In this document: positions 56,367-64,000 of the stretch, one piece after another
How the letters are laid out: every line of letters starts with the position of its first letter
Position numbering within the stretch: position 1 is the first letter of the stretch
Origin: Giesbergeria sp.
GTDB taxonomy: Bacteria > Pseudomonadota > Gammaproteobacteria > Burkholderiales > Burkholderiaceae_C
Length of the DNA: 64,000 bases
Direction of reading: 5' to 3'
NCBI GenBank assembly: GCA_023150295.1
Contig: JAKLLE010000009.1
Span: forward strand, 1-64,000
The notes under the pieces: model-generated
The model's database searches: none
Told to the model about the DNA's origin: nothing
What the model saw: the letters and a program-made list of their open reading frames with translations, nothing else
Translations under genes and position numbers: made by a program

Positions 56367-58682
56367 ATGAACACCTCCCTCCCCACCCCCTCCGAGCCGC
56401 ACGCGCTGGACCTGTCCATCGGCGGCATGACCTGCGCCAGTTGCGTGGGCCGTGTCGAGCGCGCGTTGCGCAAGGTGCCCGGCGTGCAGGACGCCACCGT
56501 GAACCTGGCCACCGAGTCGGCGCGCGTCCAGTTCGCCACGCCCGAGGGCGGGGATGCCGCCATGGACGCGCTCTTGCGCCGGGCGGTGCGCAACGCGGGC
56601 TACGAGCCGCTCACGCCCGCTGCCAGCGCGGCGCGCGACGATGATGCTTCGCCCTGGGCGGGCTTCGCGCCGGTGGCCATCGGGCTGCTGCTCTCGGCGC
56701 CGCTGGTGCTGCCCATGCTGGGCGACCTGTTTGGCGCGCACTGGATGCTGCCCGCCTGGGTGCAGTTTGTGTTGGCCACGCCGGTGCAGTTTGTCCTGGG
56801 CGCGCGCTTTTACAAGGCGGGCTGGCATGCGGCCAGGGCCCTGTCGGGCAATATGGACCTGCTCGTGGCCATTGGCACCAGCGCGGGCTGGGGGCTGTCG
56901 GTGTGGCTGTGGCTCACGGCGCACGCCGGGCACACGCCGCATTTGTATTTCGAGGCTTCGGCCGTGGTGGTCACGCTGGTGCTGCTGGGCAAGTGGCTGG
57001 AATCCCGCGCCAAGCGCCAGACGACGGCGGCCATCCGCGCGCTGCACGGCCTGCGGCCGGACGTGGCGCACCTTTTGGCGAAGGGTGGCGAGGTGGACGT
57101 GCCCATCGCCGAGGTGATGGCGGGCGACCGCCTGGTGGTGCGCCCGGGCGAGCGCCTGCCGGTCGATGGCGTGCTGCTTGAAGGGCAGACGCAGGTGGAC
57201 GAATCCATGCTCACCGGCGAGCCGCTGCCGGTGGCCAAGGAGCCGGGTGCGCAGGTGACGGGCGGCTCGATCAACGGCGAGGGCCGCATCGTGCTGGAGG
57301 TGCGCGCCGTGGGGGCCGAGACGGTGCTCTCGCGCATCATCCGCCTGGTGGAGGGCGCGCAGGCCGCCAAGGCGCCGATCCAGCGCCTGGTGGATCAGGT
57401 CTCCAGCGTGTTCGTGCCTGTGGTGCTGCTGATTGCCCTGGCCACGCTGCTGGGCTGGCTGTGGGCGGGCGTGGGTGCCGAGACGGCGCTGATCCGCGCC
57501 GTGGCGGTGCTGGTGATTGCCTGCCCCTGCGCGCTGGGGTTGGCCACGCCCGCCGCCATCATGGCGGGCACGGGGGTGGCGGCGGAGCACGGCATCCTCA
57601 TCAAGGACGCGCAGGCGCTGGAGCTGGCGCACAAGGTCGATACCGTGGCCTTCGACAAGACCGGCACGCTGACCGTGGGCCAGCCCCGGCTGGCGGCACT
57701 GGTGGTGGTGCCGGGGCTGGATGAGGCCGCTGTGCTGCGCGACGCCGCCAGCCTGCAGAGCGGCAGCGAGCACCCGCTGGCGCGCGCCGTGGTGCAGGCC
57801 GCGCGCGACCAGGGCCTGGAGCCGCCCGCGCCCGACGCCGTGCGTGCCGTGCCGGGCCGGGGCAGCGACGGCGAGGTGCAGGGCCGCAGCTACCTGCTGG
57901 GCAGCCTGCGCTGGATGGAAGAGCTGGGCGTGGCGCTGGGCCCGCTGGCCGAGCGTGCGCGCACGCTGCAGGACGGGGGCGCCACGGTGTCGGCCCTGGT
58001 GCAGCGCACGGGCCAGGGGTTGGAGCTGCAAGCGCTGATGGCCTTTGGCGACGAACCCAAGCCCGGCGCGCGCGAGGCGCTGGCGCAGTTGCGCGCGCGC
58101 GGCATCCGCACGGTGATGATCTCGGGCGACAACCGGGGCGCCGCCCTGGCCATGGCGCAGCGCCTGGGGCTGGACGCCCAGGACGTGCGCGCCGAGGTGC
58201 TGCCGGGCGACAAGGCCGCGCAGGTGGTGGCGTTGCAGCAGGGCGAGGGCGGGCTGGGTGATGAGCGCCGCCGGGCCGCCCCAAGGCGCGGAGGCCCCCC
58301 TGGGGGGCAGCGACCCAGCGCAGCGGCGGAGCGTGGGGGCCACATTGTTGCCATGGTGGGCGATGGCGTAAACGACGCCCCGGCCTTGGCCGCGGCGGAC
58401 GTGGGCATGGCCATGGGCAATGGCACCGACGTGGCCATGCACGCCGCGGGCATCACGCTGATGCGTGGCGACCCCAAGCTGGTGGCGGCCGCGCTGGACA
58501 TCTCGCACCGCACCGTGGCCAAGATCCGGCAGAACCTGTTCTGGGCCTTTGCCTACAACGTGGCGGGCATTCCGTTGGCGGCGTTGGGCTACCTGAACCC
58601 GGTGGTGGCGGGCGCGGCCATGGCGCTCAGCTCAGTCAGCGTGATGACCAATGCGCTGCTGCTGCGACGCTGGAAGCCTTGA
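56367..58682 (+). CDS. copA: copper-exporting P1B-type ATPase CopA
   Basis: This 771-residue pump has an N-terminal HMA domain (GMTCASC), eight membrane helices with the CPC metal motif ([13 protein letters not shown]), the phosphorylation loop [10 protein letters not shown], a TGE actuator (MLTGEPLP), SEHPLA in the nucleotide domain, and [10 protein letters not shown]. It exports Cu(I). About 28 residues (around 629-657, rich in Arg, Gly and Pro) are inserted just before the [12 protein letters not shown] hinge. They are encoded by a palindromic intergenic-type repeat. The frame is kept, but the pump's activity is uncertain. Confidence 0.9.
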   Translation: MNTSLPTPSEPHALDLSIGGMTCASCVGRVERALRKVPGVQDATVNLATESARVQFATPEGGDAAMDALLRRAVRNAGYEPLTPAASAARDDDASPWAGFAPVAIGLLLSAPLVLPMLGDLFGAHWMLPAWVQFVLATPVQFVLGARFYKAGWHAARALSGNMDLLVAIGTSAGWGLSVWLWLTAHAGHTPHLYFEASAVVVTLVLLGKWLESRAKRQTTAAIRALHGLRPDVAHLLAKGGEVDVPIAEVMAGDRLVVRPGERLPVDGVLLEGQTQVDESMLTGEPLPVAKEPGAQVTGGSINGEGRIVLEVRAVGAETVLSRIIRLVEGAQAAKAPIQRLVDQVSSVFVPVVLLIALATLLGWLWAGVGAETALIRAVAVLVIACPCALGLATPAAIMAGTGVAAEHGILIKDAQALELAHKVDTVAFDKTGTLTVGQPRLAALVVVPGLDEAAVLRDAASLQSGSEHPLARAVVQAARDQGLEPPAPDAVRAVPGRGSDGEVQGRSYLLGSLRWMEELGVALGPLAERARTLQDGGATVSALVQRTGQGLELQALMAFGDEPKPGAREALAQLRARGIRTVMISGDNRGAALAMAQRLGLDAQDVRAEVLPGDKAAQVVALQQGEGGLGDERRRAAPRRGGPPGGQRPSAAAERGGHIVAMVGDGVNDAPALAAADVGMAMGNGTDVAMHAAGITLMRGDPKLVAAALDISHRTVAKIRQNLFWAFAYNVAGIPLAALGYLNPVVAGAAMALSSVSVMTNALLLRRWKP
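58252..58341. repeat. palindromic repeat inserted in frame in copA
   Basis: GGGCCGCCCCAAGGCGCGGA, GGCCCCCCTGGGGGGCAGCG, and GCGGCGGAGCGTGGGGGCC form strong hairpins and look like an intergenic dispersed repeat, not P-type ATPase sequence. Confidence 0.6.
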
Positions 58683-58698
58683 GTTTTCGAAAGAAATT

Positions 58699-58752
58699 GG
58701 CCTCTGGCGCTTATACAGAAAGCGCGAGTAGCTATTAAAAAGATAGCAAATT
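58699..58752 (-). repeat. dispersed AT-rich repeat copy
   Basis: On the minus strand TTTGCTATCTTTTTAATAGC, TACTCGCGCTTTC and TATAAGCGCCAGAGGCC form a complete copy between copA and the MFS gene. Confidence 0.65.
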
Positions 58753-58800
58753 TCCGATGTGCCGCGCTGCGCAAGAGACACCCACGGCTACCATGGGCGC

Positions 58801-60036
58801 ATGTCGCCCGCGTCCCCCGCCGTTTCACCAGGCCCTGCCCGCTGGGTGGCCGTGGCGCTGGCCTTGTCGCTGGGGGCGGCGGTGTCGCTGGGTATCACGC
58901 GCTTTGCCTATGCGCTGCTGCTGCCGCCCATGCGTGCCGACCTTGGGTGGTCGTACACCTTGGCCGGGGCCATGAACACCGTCAACGCCCTGGGCTACCT
59001 GCTGGGCGCGCTGGCCACGCCGGCGCTGCTGCGCCGCTGGTCGCCGGGGGCTTTGCTGCTGGGTGGCTCGGTGCTGGCTACGCTGTTCATGGGGCTGTGC
59101 GGGTTTTTTCTGGACGCCGCACCCCTGTTGCTGCAGCGCCTGCTGGCGGGTGTGGCCAGCGCCTTCATGTTCATCACCGGCGGGCTGATGGCGGCGCGCC
59201 TGGGCGCGCTGGATGCCCGGCGCAGTGCGCTGCTGCTGGGCCTGTACTACGGCGGTACGGGCTGGGGCATCAGCCTGTCGGCACTGCTGGTGCCTGCCGT
59301 GTTGCAGGCTGCTTCGGAGCCGCATGCCTGGACGTGGGCGTGGTGGGCGCTGGCACTGGCCTGTGCGGCGGCCACGGTGCTGTTGGTGTGGCCGGTGCGG
59401 GTGCTGCGGCGCTTGGATGCGGCGGCAGCAGTGGCGCCTGCGGCGGCATCGGCTGCCGCGATGGCGGGTGTGGCTGCGCGGGTTTTCAGGGTGCGTGATT
59501 TTGGGCCTGCGCTGGCGGGTTATGCCATGTTTGGCGTGGGCTATATCGGCTACATGACCTTTGTGGTGGCCTTGTTGCGCGCGCAGGGCGTGGGCGGCGG
59601 GGCGGTGACGCTGTTCTATGCGCTGCTGGGCCTGGCGGTGGTGCTGTCCTCGCGCATCTGGGCGGGCCTGCTGGACCGCCAGCGCGGCGGTGGGGCACTG
59701 GCGCGGCTCAATGCCCTGCTGGGCGTGGCCACGGTGCTGCCCGCGCTGACCTCGGCCTGGCCGGTGGCGCTGGCCTCGGGGCTGCTGTTTGGCGGGGTGT
59801 TTCTATCGGTGGTGGCATCGACCACGGCGCTGGTGCGGCACAACCTGCCCGCCTCGCAGTGGGCGGCAGGTATCAGTGCCTTCACCATCGTGTTTGCGGC
59901 CGGGCAGATCGTGGGGCCCACGGTGGTGGGCTGGATCGCTGACGGCCCTGGCGGCCTGGCGCGCGGCCTGGTGTTCTCGGCCGCCGCGCTGTGGCTGGGC
60001 GCGCTACTGGCAGTGCGCCAGAAGCCGCTTACTTGA
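58801..60036 (+). CDS. MFS transporter (YbfB/YjiJ type)
   Basis: This 411-residue protein has twelve hydrophobic segments and the motif ITRFAYALLLPPMRADLGWS near the N-terminus, typical of the YbfB/YjiJ branch of the major facilitator superfamily. The substrate is unknown. ATG 58801 is used. An upstream start at 58759 would extend into repeat sequence. Its end overlaps the convergent GST gene by eight bases. Confidence 0.82.
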   Translation: MSPASPAVSPGPARWVAVALALSLGAAVSLGITRFAYALLLPPMRADLGWSYTLAGAMNTVNALGYLLGALATPALLRRWSPGALLLGGSVLATLFMGLCGFFLDAAPLLLQRLLAGVASAFMFITGGLMAARLGALDARRSALLLGLYYGGTGWGISLSALLVPAVLQAASEPHAWTWAWWALALACAAATVLLVWPVRVLRRLDAAAAVAPAAASAAAMAGVAARVFRVRDFGPALAGYAMFGVGYIGYMTFVVALLRAQGVGGGAVTLFYALLGLAVVLSSRIWAGLLDRQRGGGALARLNALLGVATVLPALTSAWPVALASGLLFGGVFLSVVASTTALVRHNLPASQWAAGISAFTIVFAAGQIVGPTVVGWIADGPGGLARGLVFSAAALWLGALLAVRQKPLT

Positions 60037-60634
60037 GCAGCCCTTCGGCGCGCAGCGCGGCCTGCACGGCGGGGCGCTGTTCCATGCGCTGCTGGAAGGC
60101 AACGATGTTCGCGAAGCCCGACAGATCGACCCCCACGTACTGGCCCCAGCGCGAGACGGTGTAGAGGTAGGCATCGGCCACGCTGAACTGGCCCAGCAGG
60201 TAGTCCTTGCCGACCAGTTGCTTGTCCACCCAGGCAAAGCGGGCCTGCAGGCGCTCGCGAACCAGGGGTTTGTAGTCTTCGGGGGTGCCGGGGGCAAACA
60301 GGGGGCTGTGGCCCTTGTGCAGCTCGGTGCCGATGAAGGACAGCCATTCCTGCAGGCGGTAGCGCTCCATGCTGCCGTTGGCGGGGGCGAGGTTCTTGCC
60401 GGGCACCTGGTCGGCCAGGTACTGCACGATGGCCGGGCCTTCGCGCAGGCGCTCGCCGTTGTCCAGCTCCAGCACGGGCACGTAGCCCAGCTCGTTGATG
60501 GTGTGGAAGTCCGTGCCGTCTTGCAGCTTTTTGGTCTTGGTGCTGGCGACCACGCCGGTAAAGGGCAGGCCGCTTTCGTGCAGCACGATGTGCGGGGAGA
60601 GCGAGCAGGCGCCGGGGGAGTAGTACAGCTTCAT
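60029..60634 (-). CDS. glutathione S-transferase (beta class)
   Basis: This 201-residue GST starts MKLYYSPGACSLSPHI, with the cysteine characteristic of beta-class enzymes at residue 10, and has PVLELDNG and the C-terminal helical domain with GQFSVADAYLYTV. It conjugates or reduces electrophiles with glutathione. ATG 60634 is preferred to one 13 codons upstream. Confidence 0.9.
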   Translation of the reverse strand: MKLYYSPGACSLSPHIVLHESGLPFTGVVASTKTKKLQDGTDFHTINELGYVPVLELDNGERLREGPAIVQYLADQVPGKNLAPANGSMERYRLQEWLSFIGTELHKGHSPLFAPGTPEDYKPLVRERLQARFAWVDKQLVGKDYLLGQFSVADAYLYTVSRWGQYVGVDLSGFANIVAFQQRMEQRPAVQAALRAEGLLK

Positions 60635-60710
60635 GGTGCAGTCCTGTGGTGGGTGAAGACAATAGCCCACCATCCTAGCCCCACGCGCAAGGCTGTGCCG
60701 GCGCAGGGGT

Positions 60711-60989
60711 TCATGTCCCCGGTTGGGTCAGGCGTTCGAGCCGCTCCAGGTAGTGCAGGGCTTGCTCGCGCGTGCTGCCGCACATCTCTGCCGAGGGCTG
60801 GAGCTGCGCGCACACCGCCGGGCGATCGGGGTGGCCGAAGATGCGGCAGCGCTCATCCTCGCCCAGCTGCACGCAGCGCACCCCGGCCGGTTTGCCCTGG
60901 GGCATGCCAGGAATGGGCGAGCTGATGGACGGTGCTGTGCAGCATGCGCCACAGCCGGGACGGCAGTCCAGGGCGGGGCGCACGCTCAA
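60711..60989 (-). CDS. YkgJ-family cysteine-cluster protein
   Basis: This protein of about 92 residues has the cysteine cluster [10 protein letters not shown] near the N-terminus and further cysteines in [19 protein letters not shown] and EMCGS, as in the YkgJ (zinc/iron-chelating) family. The start is probably TTG 60989, overlapping the stop of the upstream reductase gene (TTGA); GTG 60983 is the alternative. The function is unknown. Confidence 0.75.
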   Translation of the reverse strand: MSVRPALDCRPGCGACCTAPSISSPIPGMPQGKPAGVRCVQLGEDERCRIFGHPDRPAVCAQLQPSAEMCGSTREQALHYLERLERLTQPGT

Positions 60990-61567
60990 GCTTGCAGCCG
61001 CTGCGCCGCCCACAGCACCTGATCGACCACGGCGCGCACGCGCACGCGCTGGGCTTCCTGCACCAGCGCACCCTGGTCGTCGAAGGCGCTGCCCGCCTGG
61101 CCCAGCGCAAAGGCCTTGGGCGCGAGCCAGCATTCCAGGTTGGTGAGCAGCGGCGCCAGGTGGCTTTGCGAACGCAGGCCGCCCAGCGCGCCGGGCGAGG
61201 CGCTGAGCATGCCCACCACCTTGCCGCGAAAGGGCAGCGTGCCGTCCTGCCAAACCGGGTCTCCCTTGACGGGGCTGGACGCCCAGTCGAGGGTGTTCTT
61301 CAGCAGTGCGGTGTAGCTGCCGTTGTATTCGGGTGAGCAGATGATCCAGGCGGGGTGCGCGTGCAGCACCTGCTTGAGGCGCAGCACGTCGGCCGGGGTG
61401 CCGCGCGCTTCGAGGTCGGCGTTGTAGAGCGGAATGTCCAGGTCGCCCAGCTCCAGCAGCGTGACCTGGGCACCGGCCTCGCGGCCCAGGTCGGCGGCCA
61501 CGCGGGCCAGGCGGCGGTTGAAGGACTGCTGGCGGGTGCTGCCCGCGAAGACGAGGAGGGAAGTCAT
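60986..61567 (-). CDS. NAD(P)H-dependent FMN reductase
   Basis: This 193-residue flavodoxin-like reductase starts [20 protein letters not shown] with the FMN phosphate loop (GSTRQQSFN), and has the conserved [18 protein letters not shown] block. It reduces FMN, quinones or azo compounds. The start at 61567 is chosen by family match. It is coupled to the YkgJ-like gene. Confidence 0.87.
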   Translation of the reverse strand: MTSLLVFAGSTRQQSFNRRLARVAADLGREAGAQVTLLELGDLDIPLYNADLEARGTPADVLRLKQVLHAHPAWIICSPEYNGSYTALLKNTLDWASSPVKGDPVWQDGTLPFRGKVVGMLSASPGALGGLRSQSHLAPLLTNLECWLAPKAFALGQAGSAFDDQGALVQEAQRVRVRAVVDQVLWAAQRLQA

Positions 61568-61620
61568 ACGCGCATTGGAGCACAGGCCGCTCGCAGGATT
61601 CCTGCGGCTGCAGGATGCCA

Positions 61621-62499
61621 CTACGCGGGTGGGGCTGAAGCCTGCGTAGCACCGCTGTCGGTCACAAAGCGGATGGTGGTGATGCGTCCTTCCCAAAAGG
61701 GGAGGGTGCGCCCCTGGGCCCTGCGCGAGATGGTGAAGCCCAGCGGCACACGCACGCCCTGTACGGTGTGGTAGTCGCGCCGTGCCACGTGTTCTCCCGA
61801 TCCGTGGTAGGGCGTGCCCAGGTCTCCATCCTCTTCGGATTCAAACGACAGCAGGCGGCCGTCTTCGGCAAAGCGAGCCAGCAGGCTGGCAGTCACTCCC
61901 TGGTGACTTGCCACGGCGCGCGCACTGTCGGGGCCGACGGCTTCCCAGCGCACCACGCCGCCAGGCAGGAGGGCGTGGGGAAAGGTTGGGCTTTCAAGCA
62001 GCCAGCGGCGCAGCGAGATGCGATTGAGTTCGGTTGTGGGCTGCTCATCCACCACGGTCAGGGCCGAGAGGATGCGGGCCTTCATTTCCATCTGACCGTT
62101 CACGTAGGCGTCATAGGCGCGGGCCCACACGCCTGGCGCCATGGGGGTGGTGGCGTCGAAGACCATGGCCGGGGTGTGCAATGCGGCGGTCTGTTGGGCG
62201 TGGGTGGGTGCAAAGCCTTCCTGGCCGGGGCGCCGAAACTGTCCCTGCATGGACATCTCGACGTACAGCGCAGGCGTGGTGCCTTGGGGAAAGGCAAAGC
62301 GCAGGTAGCGTTGCACTGGCTCGGGCAATGCCTCTGCGGGGCGATCGGCCGGGCGACTTTGTGTCTGGGCTTGGGCACGAACGTGGGCGTGGTGCTCAGC
62401 AATGCGCGATTCGGTCCGGTGGGAAGCGGTGGCCAGACCCAGCGCAGACAGGCCGCACAAGACGCCGACGGTGGCAAGGAAGCGATGGAGCGATTTCAT
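61621..62499 (-). CDS. DUF6544-like exported protein
   Basis: This 292-residue protein has an N-terminal signal or membrane anchor ([19 protein letters not shown]) and a body with [10 protein letters not shown] and RYVEM-type beta-strand repeats, including [14 protein letters not shown]. It resembles the DUF6544 family of unknown function. It is probably periplasmic or inner-membrane anchored. The identification is tentative. Confidence 0.6.
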   Translation of the reverse strand: MKSLHRFLATVGVLCGLSALGLATASHRTESRIAEHHAHVRAQAQTQSRPADRPAEALPEPVQRYLRFAFPQGTTPALYVEMSMQGQFRRPGQEGFAPTHAQQTAALHTPAMVFDATTPMAPGVWARAYDAYVNGQMEMKARILSALTVVDEQPTTELNRISLRRWLLESPTFPHALLPGGVVRWEAVGPDSARAVASHQGVTASLLARFAEDGRLLSFESEEDGDLGTPYHGSGEHVARRDYHTVQGVRVPLGFTISRRAQGRTLPFWEGRITTIRFVTDSGATQASAPPA

Positions 62500-62556
62500 G
62501 GTGGAACACCCTCGTTGAGCGAGCCACCAATGTATGCAGCGTGGTGGAACGGCGCC

Positions 62557-63144
62557 TTAACCAGGGTTCAGTCGGCGGCGAATGCGCGACAGGGCCACAT
62601 CGGTGATTCCCAGATAGGACGCCAGGTGCCGCAAGGGAATGCGCTGTATCCAGTCGGGTTGGTGTGCAAGCAAGGACAGATAGCGTTCGGTTGCAGAGCA
62701 TTGCAGGAACTGTTGCTCACGGAGCATTTTTTCTTCCAGAAGTGCTGCGAGGGCTTGGCGCTCCCAATCCCGCCAGGGGCGGAATTCGCCGATGGCGGCG
62801 TGCCAGTCCTTCCATGCCAAGGGCCAGATGCGACAGGGTTGCAGCGCTTCTATCCAGAAATGCACGGGTGCGTGGCGCAGCATGGGCGTGATGGGCCAGA
62901 GCATGGCACCTTCCAGGTAAAAGTTCTTGTTGGATGCGAGTCCGTCGCGGTCCAGGTAGTACAGGCGCAGCAGCCCACGCTCCAGCCACCACAGGTGTTG
63001 CCAGCACTCCCCTGCGCGAAGCAGGGTAGTCCCTGGCGGCAGGTCTGCAGCCTTGGCTTGCTGGAGCAGGGCGCTGGCTTCGCCAGGCAGCGGCGCGCCC
63101 AGGCGGGATGCGAACAGCGTGAGGAGCGGGTAGCTTTCGCTCAT
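62557..63144 (-). CDS. Crp/Fnr-family transcriptional regulator
   Basis: This 195-residue protein has an N-terminal cyclic-nucleotide-like domain (PPGTTLLRAGE, about residues 42-52) and a C-terminal winged helix with PLRHLASYLGITDVALSRIR. ATG 63144 overlaps the stop of the upstream small gene (ATGA). The ligand and targets are unknown. Confidence 0.85.
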   Translation of the reverse strand: MSESYPLLTLFASRLGAPLPGEASALLQQAKAADLPPGTTLLRAGECWQHLWWLERGLLRLYYLDRDGLASNKNFYLEGAMLWPITPMLRHAPVHFWIEALQPCRIWPLAWKDWHAAIGEFRPWRDWERQALAALLEEKMLREQQFLQCSATERYLSLLAHQPDWIQRIPLRHLASYLGITDVALSRIRRRLNPG

Positions 63145-63404
63145 GGTTTGCTGGCGGTTTCCAGCGCCAGGAGGAGGCTGGTGCCGTGCTCGCGGGCAAC
63201 GGTGCGCCAGTCCAGGCCGGTCAATGCGCCCTCCAAGGCCCACAGAAGATTCAGACTGGGCCTCTGTCCGGTCGCCTGCACCAGGAGAAAGGCCTTGACT
63301 GCGCCTGCGCGCTCAAGGTCTGTGCGGTGGTGCAGCCCTGCGGCAGCGAGCATGGCCCTGGACTTGGGGCCCAGGCCGGGCAGGGTGTCTTGACGATGTG
63401 GCAT
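63141..63404 (-). CDS. TfoX C-terminal domain-like protein
   Basis: This 87-residue protein opens MPHRQDTLPGLGPKSRAML. The LPGLGPKS helix-hairpin-helix motif is the hallmark of the TfoX C-terminal domain. It lacks the N-terminal TfoX domain. It is translationally coupled to the Crp/Fnr-like gene. A competence role cannot be assumed for this short form. Confidence 0.78.
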   Translation of the reverse strand: MPHRQDTLPGLGPKSRAMLAAAGLHHRTDLERAGAVKAFLLVQATGQRPSLNLLWALEGALTGLDWRTVAREHGTSLLLALETASKP

Positions 63405-63480
63405 ACCAGCGTGTCGGAGTGCTTGATGGGACAATAACAGCTTAGGGCAACGCTGAACAAGTCCCTCGCGCACGGCGTGC

Positions 63481-63496
63481 TGTTTCACGTGAAACA
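63481..63496. promoter_or_regulatory. parS: parS centromere-like site
   Basis: TGTTTCACGTGAAACA is the full 16-bp ParB-binding palindrome. It lies 47 bp before mnmG. Bacterial parS sites cluster near oriC, and mnmG is often followed by rsmG and parAB, so this is probably a working partition site. Confidence 0.92.
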
Positions 63497-63542
63497 GCCA
63501 CCTTCGGTAAACCGTGCCAGCTGAATGCCCAGGAGTTTTTTC

Positions 63543-64000
63543 ATGTTGTACCCCCAGGAATTTGATGTCATCGTCGTAGGCGGAGGCCATGCCGGCACCG
63601 AGGCTGCGCTGGCCGCAGCGCGCATGGGCAGCCGCACGCTGCTGCTCACGCACAACATCGAGACGCTGGGGCAGATGAGCTGCAACCCCAGCATCGGCGG
63701 CATCGGCAAGGGCCACCTGGTGAAAGAGGTGGACGCCCTGGGTGGCGCCATGGCACTGGCCACGGACGAGGGCGGTATCCAGTTCCGCATTCTCAACAGC
63801 TCCAAAGGCCCGGCTGTGCGTGCCACGCGCGCGCAGGCCGACCGCGTTTTGTACAAGGCAGCCATCCGGCGCATGCTGGAGAACCAGCCCAACCTGTGGT
63901 TGTTCCAGCAGGCGGTGGATGACCTGATGGTGGAGGGCGACCGCGTGGTGGGCGCCGTCACGCAGGTGGGCATCCGATTCCGGTCGCGCACGGTGGTGCT
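63543..64000 (+). CDS. mnmG: tRNA U34 modification enzyme MnmG, 5' part
   Basis: The first 152 codons of MnmG (GidA) run off the window. [20 protein letters not shown] has the FAD-binding GGGHAGTE loop, followed by [21 protein letters not shown], both diagnostic. With MnmE it makes 5-carboxymethylaminomethyl-uridine at the wobble position. The start ATG 63543 sits in a run of T residues. Confidence 0.95.
   Translation, partial: MLYPQEFDVIVVGGGHAGTEAALAAARMGSRTLLLTHNIETLGQMSCNPSIGGIGKGHLVKEVDALGGAMALATDEGGIQFRILNSSKGPAVRATRAQADRVLYKAAIRRMLENQPNLWLFQQAVDDLMVEGDRVVGAVTQVGIRFRSRTVV

Overview
The window is about 64 kb of GC-rich chromosomal DNA from a betaproteobacterium. The gene families (hom, rdgC, mnmG, a liv-type ABC transporter with fatty-acid CoA genes, copZ-cueR/copA) and the dispersed short repeats suggest family Comamonadaceae, in the Acidovorax/Alicycliphilus/Comamonas range. 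This placement is inference from gene style; no marker gene was compared. A perfect parS site just upstream of mnmG at the right end suggests the window lies near the replication origin.

Layout. At 0.1-7 kb is a complete four-gene Wadjet (JetABCD) anti-plasmid operon. At 7-11.9 kb are a bicarbonate-type permease with a divergent LysR regulator, a MazG-like NTP pyrophosphohydrolase, a homoserine dehydrogenase preceded by a threonine-rich leader peptide and attenuator, and an NhaR-type regulator. At 12-13.8 kb is a small zinc-ribbon/TerB/TerC cluster. At 13.8-26.3 kb is a type I-C CRISPR-Cas locus on the minus strand: cas3, a regulatory gap, cas5c, cas8c, cas7, a BRO-N/DinD-like gene, cas4, cas1, cas2, leader, and an array of 45 repeats. 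At 26.4-34.2 kb are dinG, an OLD-like AAA ATPase plus DUF4276/Toprim pair (candidate defence), and housekeeping genes. At 34.3-43.2 kb are a frameshifted GGDEF/EAL protein, pagL, a Spy-like chaperone, rdgC, an SpmAB-like membrane protein, a MITE, and two DnaA-box/TAG-trio regions. At 43.2-53.8 kb is a catabolic operon (liv-type ABC transporter, acyl-CoA ligase, thiolase, acyl-CoA dehydrogenase) with a divergent TetR regulator. At 53.8-64 kb are hipBA, the copper genes copZ-cueR/copA, an MFS transporter, a GST, small redox and regulatory genes, parS and the start of mnmG.

The most interesting element is in the 360-bp gap between cas3 and cas5c. On the plus strand there is a tiny transcription unit: a -10 box, a degenerate CRISPR repeat whose last 14 nt are identical to the array repeat, a spacer-like segment, and an intrinsic terminator. 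The first 17 nt of that segment match, with one mismatch at position 12, a site 76 bp away preceded by the type I-C PAM TTC. That site overlaps the predicted promoter of an unlisted 58-codon ORF encoding a hydrophobic peptide, directly upstream of cas5c. This is the architecture of a CreTA module (crRNA-like antitoxin plus small toxin guarded by Cascade), here placed so that the toxin would be the first cistron of the Cascade operon.

Short dispersed repeats are a second theme. One AT-rich GCTAT/AGCGC family occurs in at least six intergenic gaps and also in frame inside jetB, jetC and cas7. A GC-rich family fills three gaps of the catabolic operon, and a third type interrupts copA in frame just before its hinge motif.
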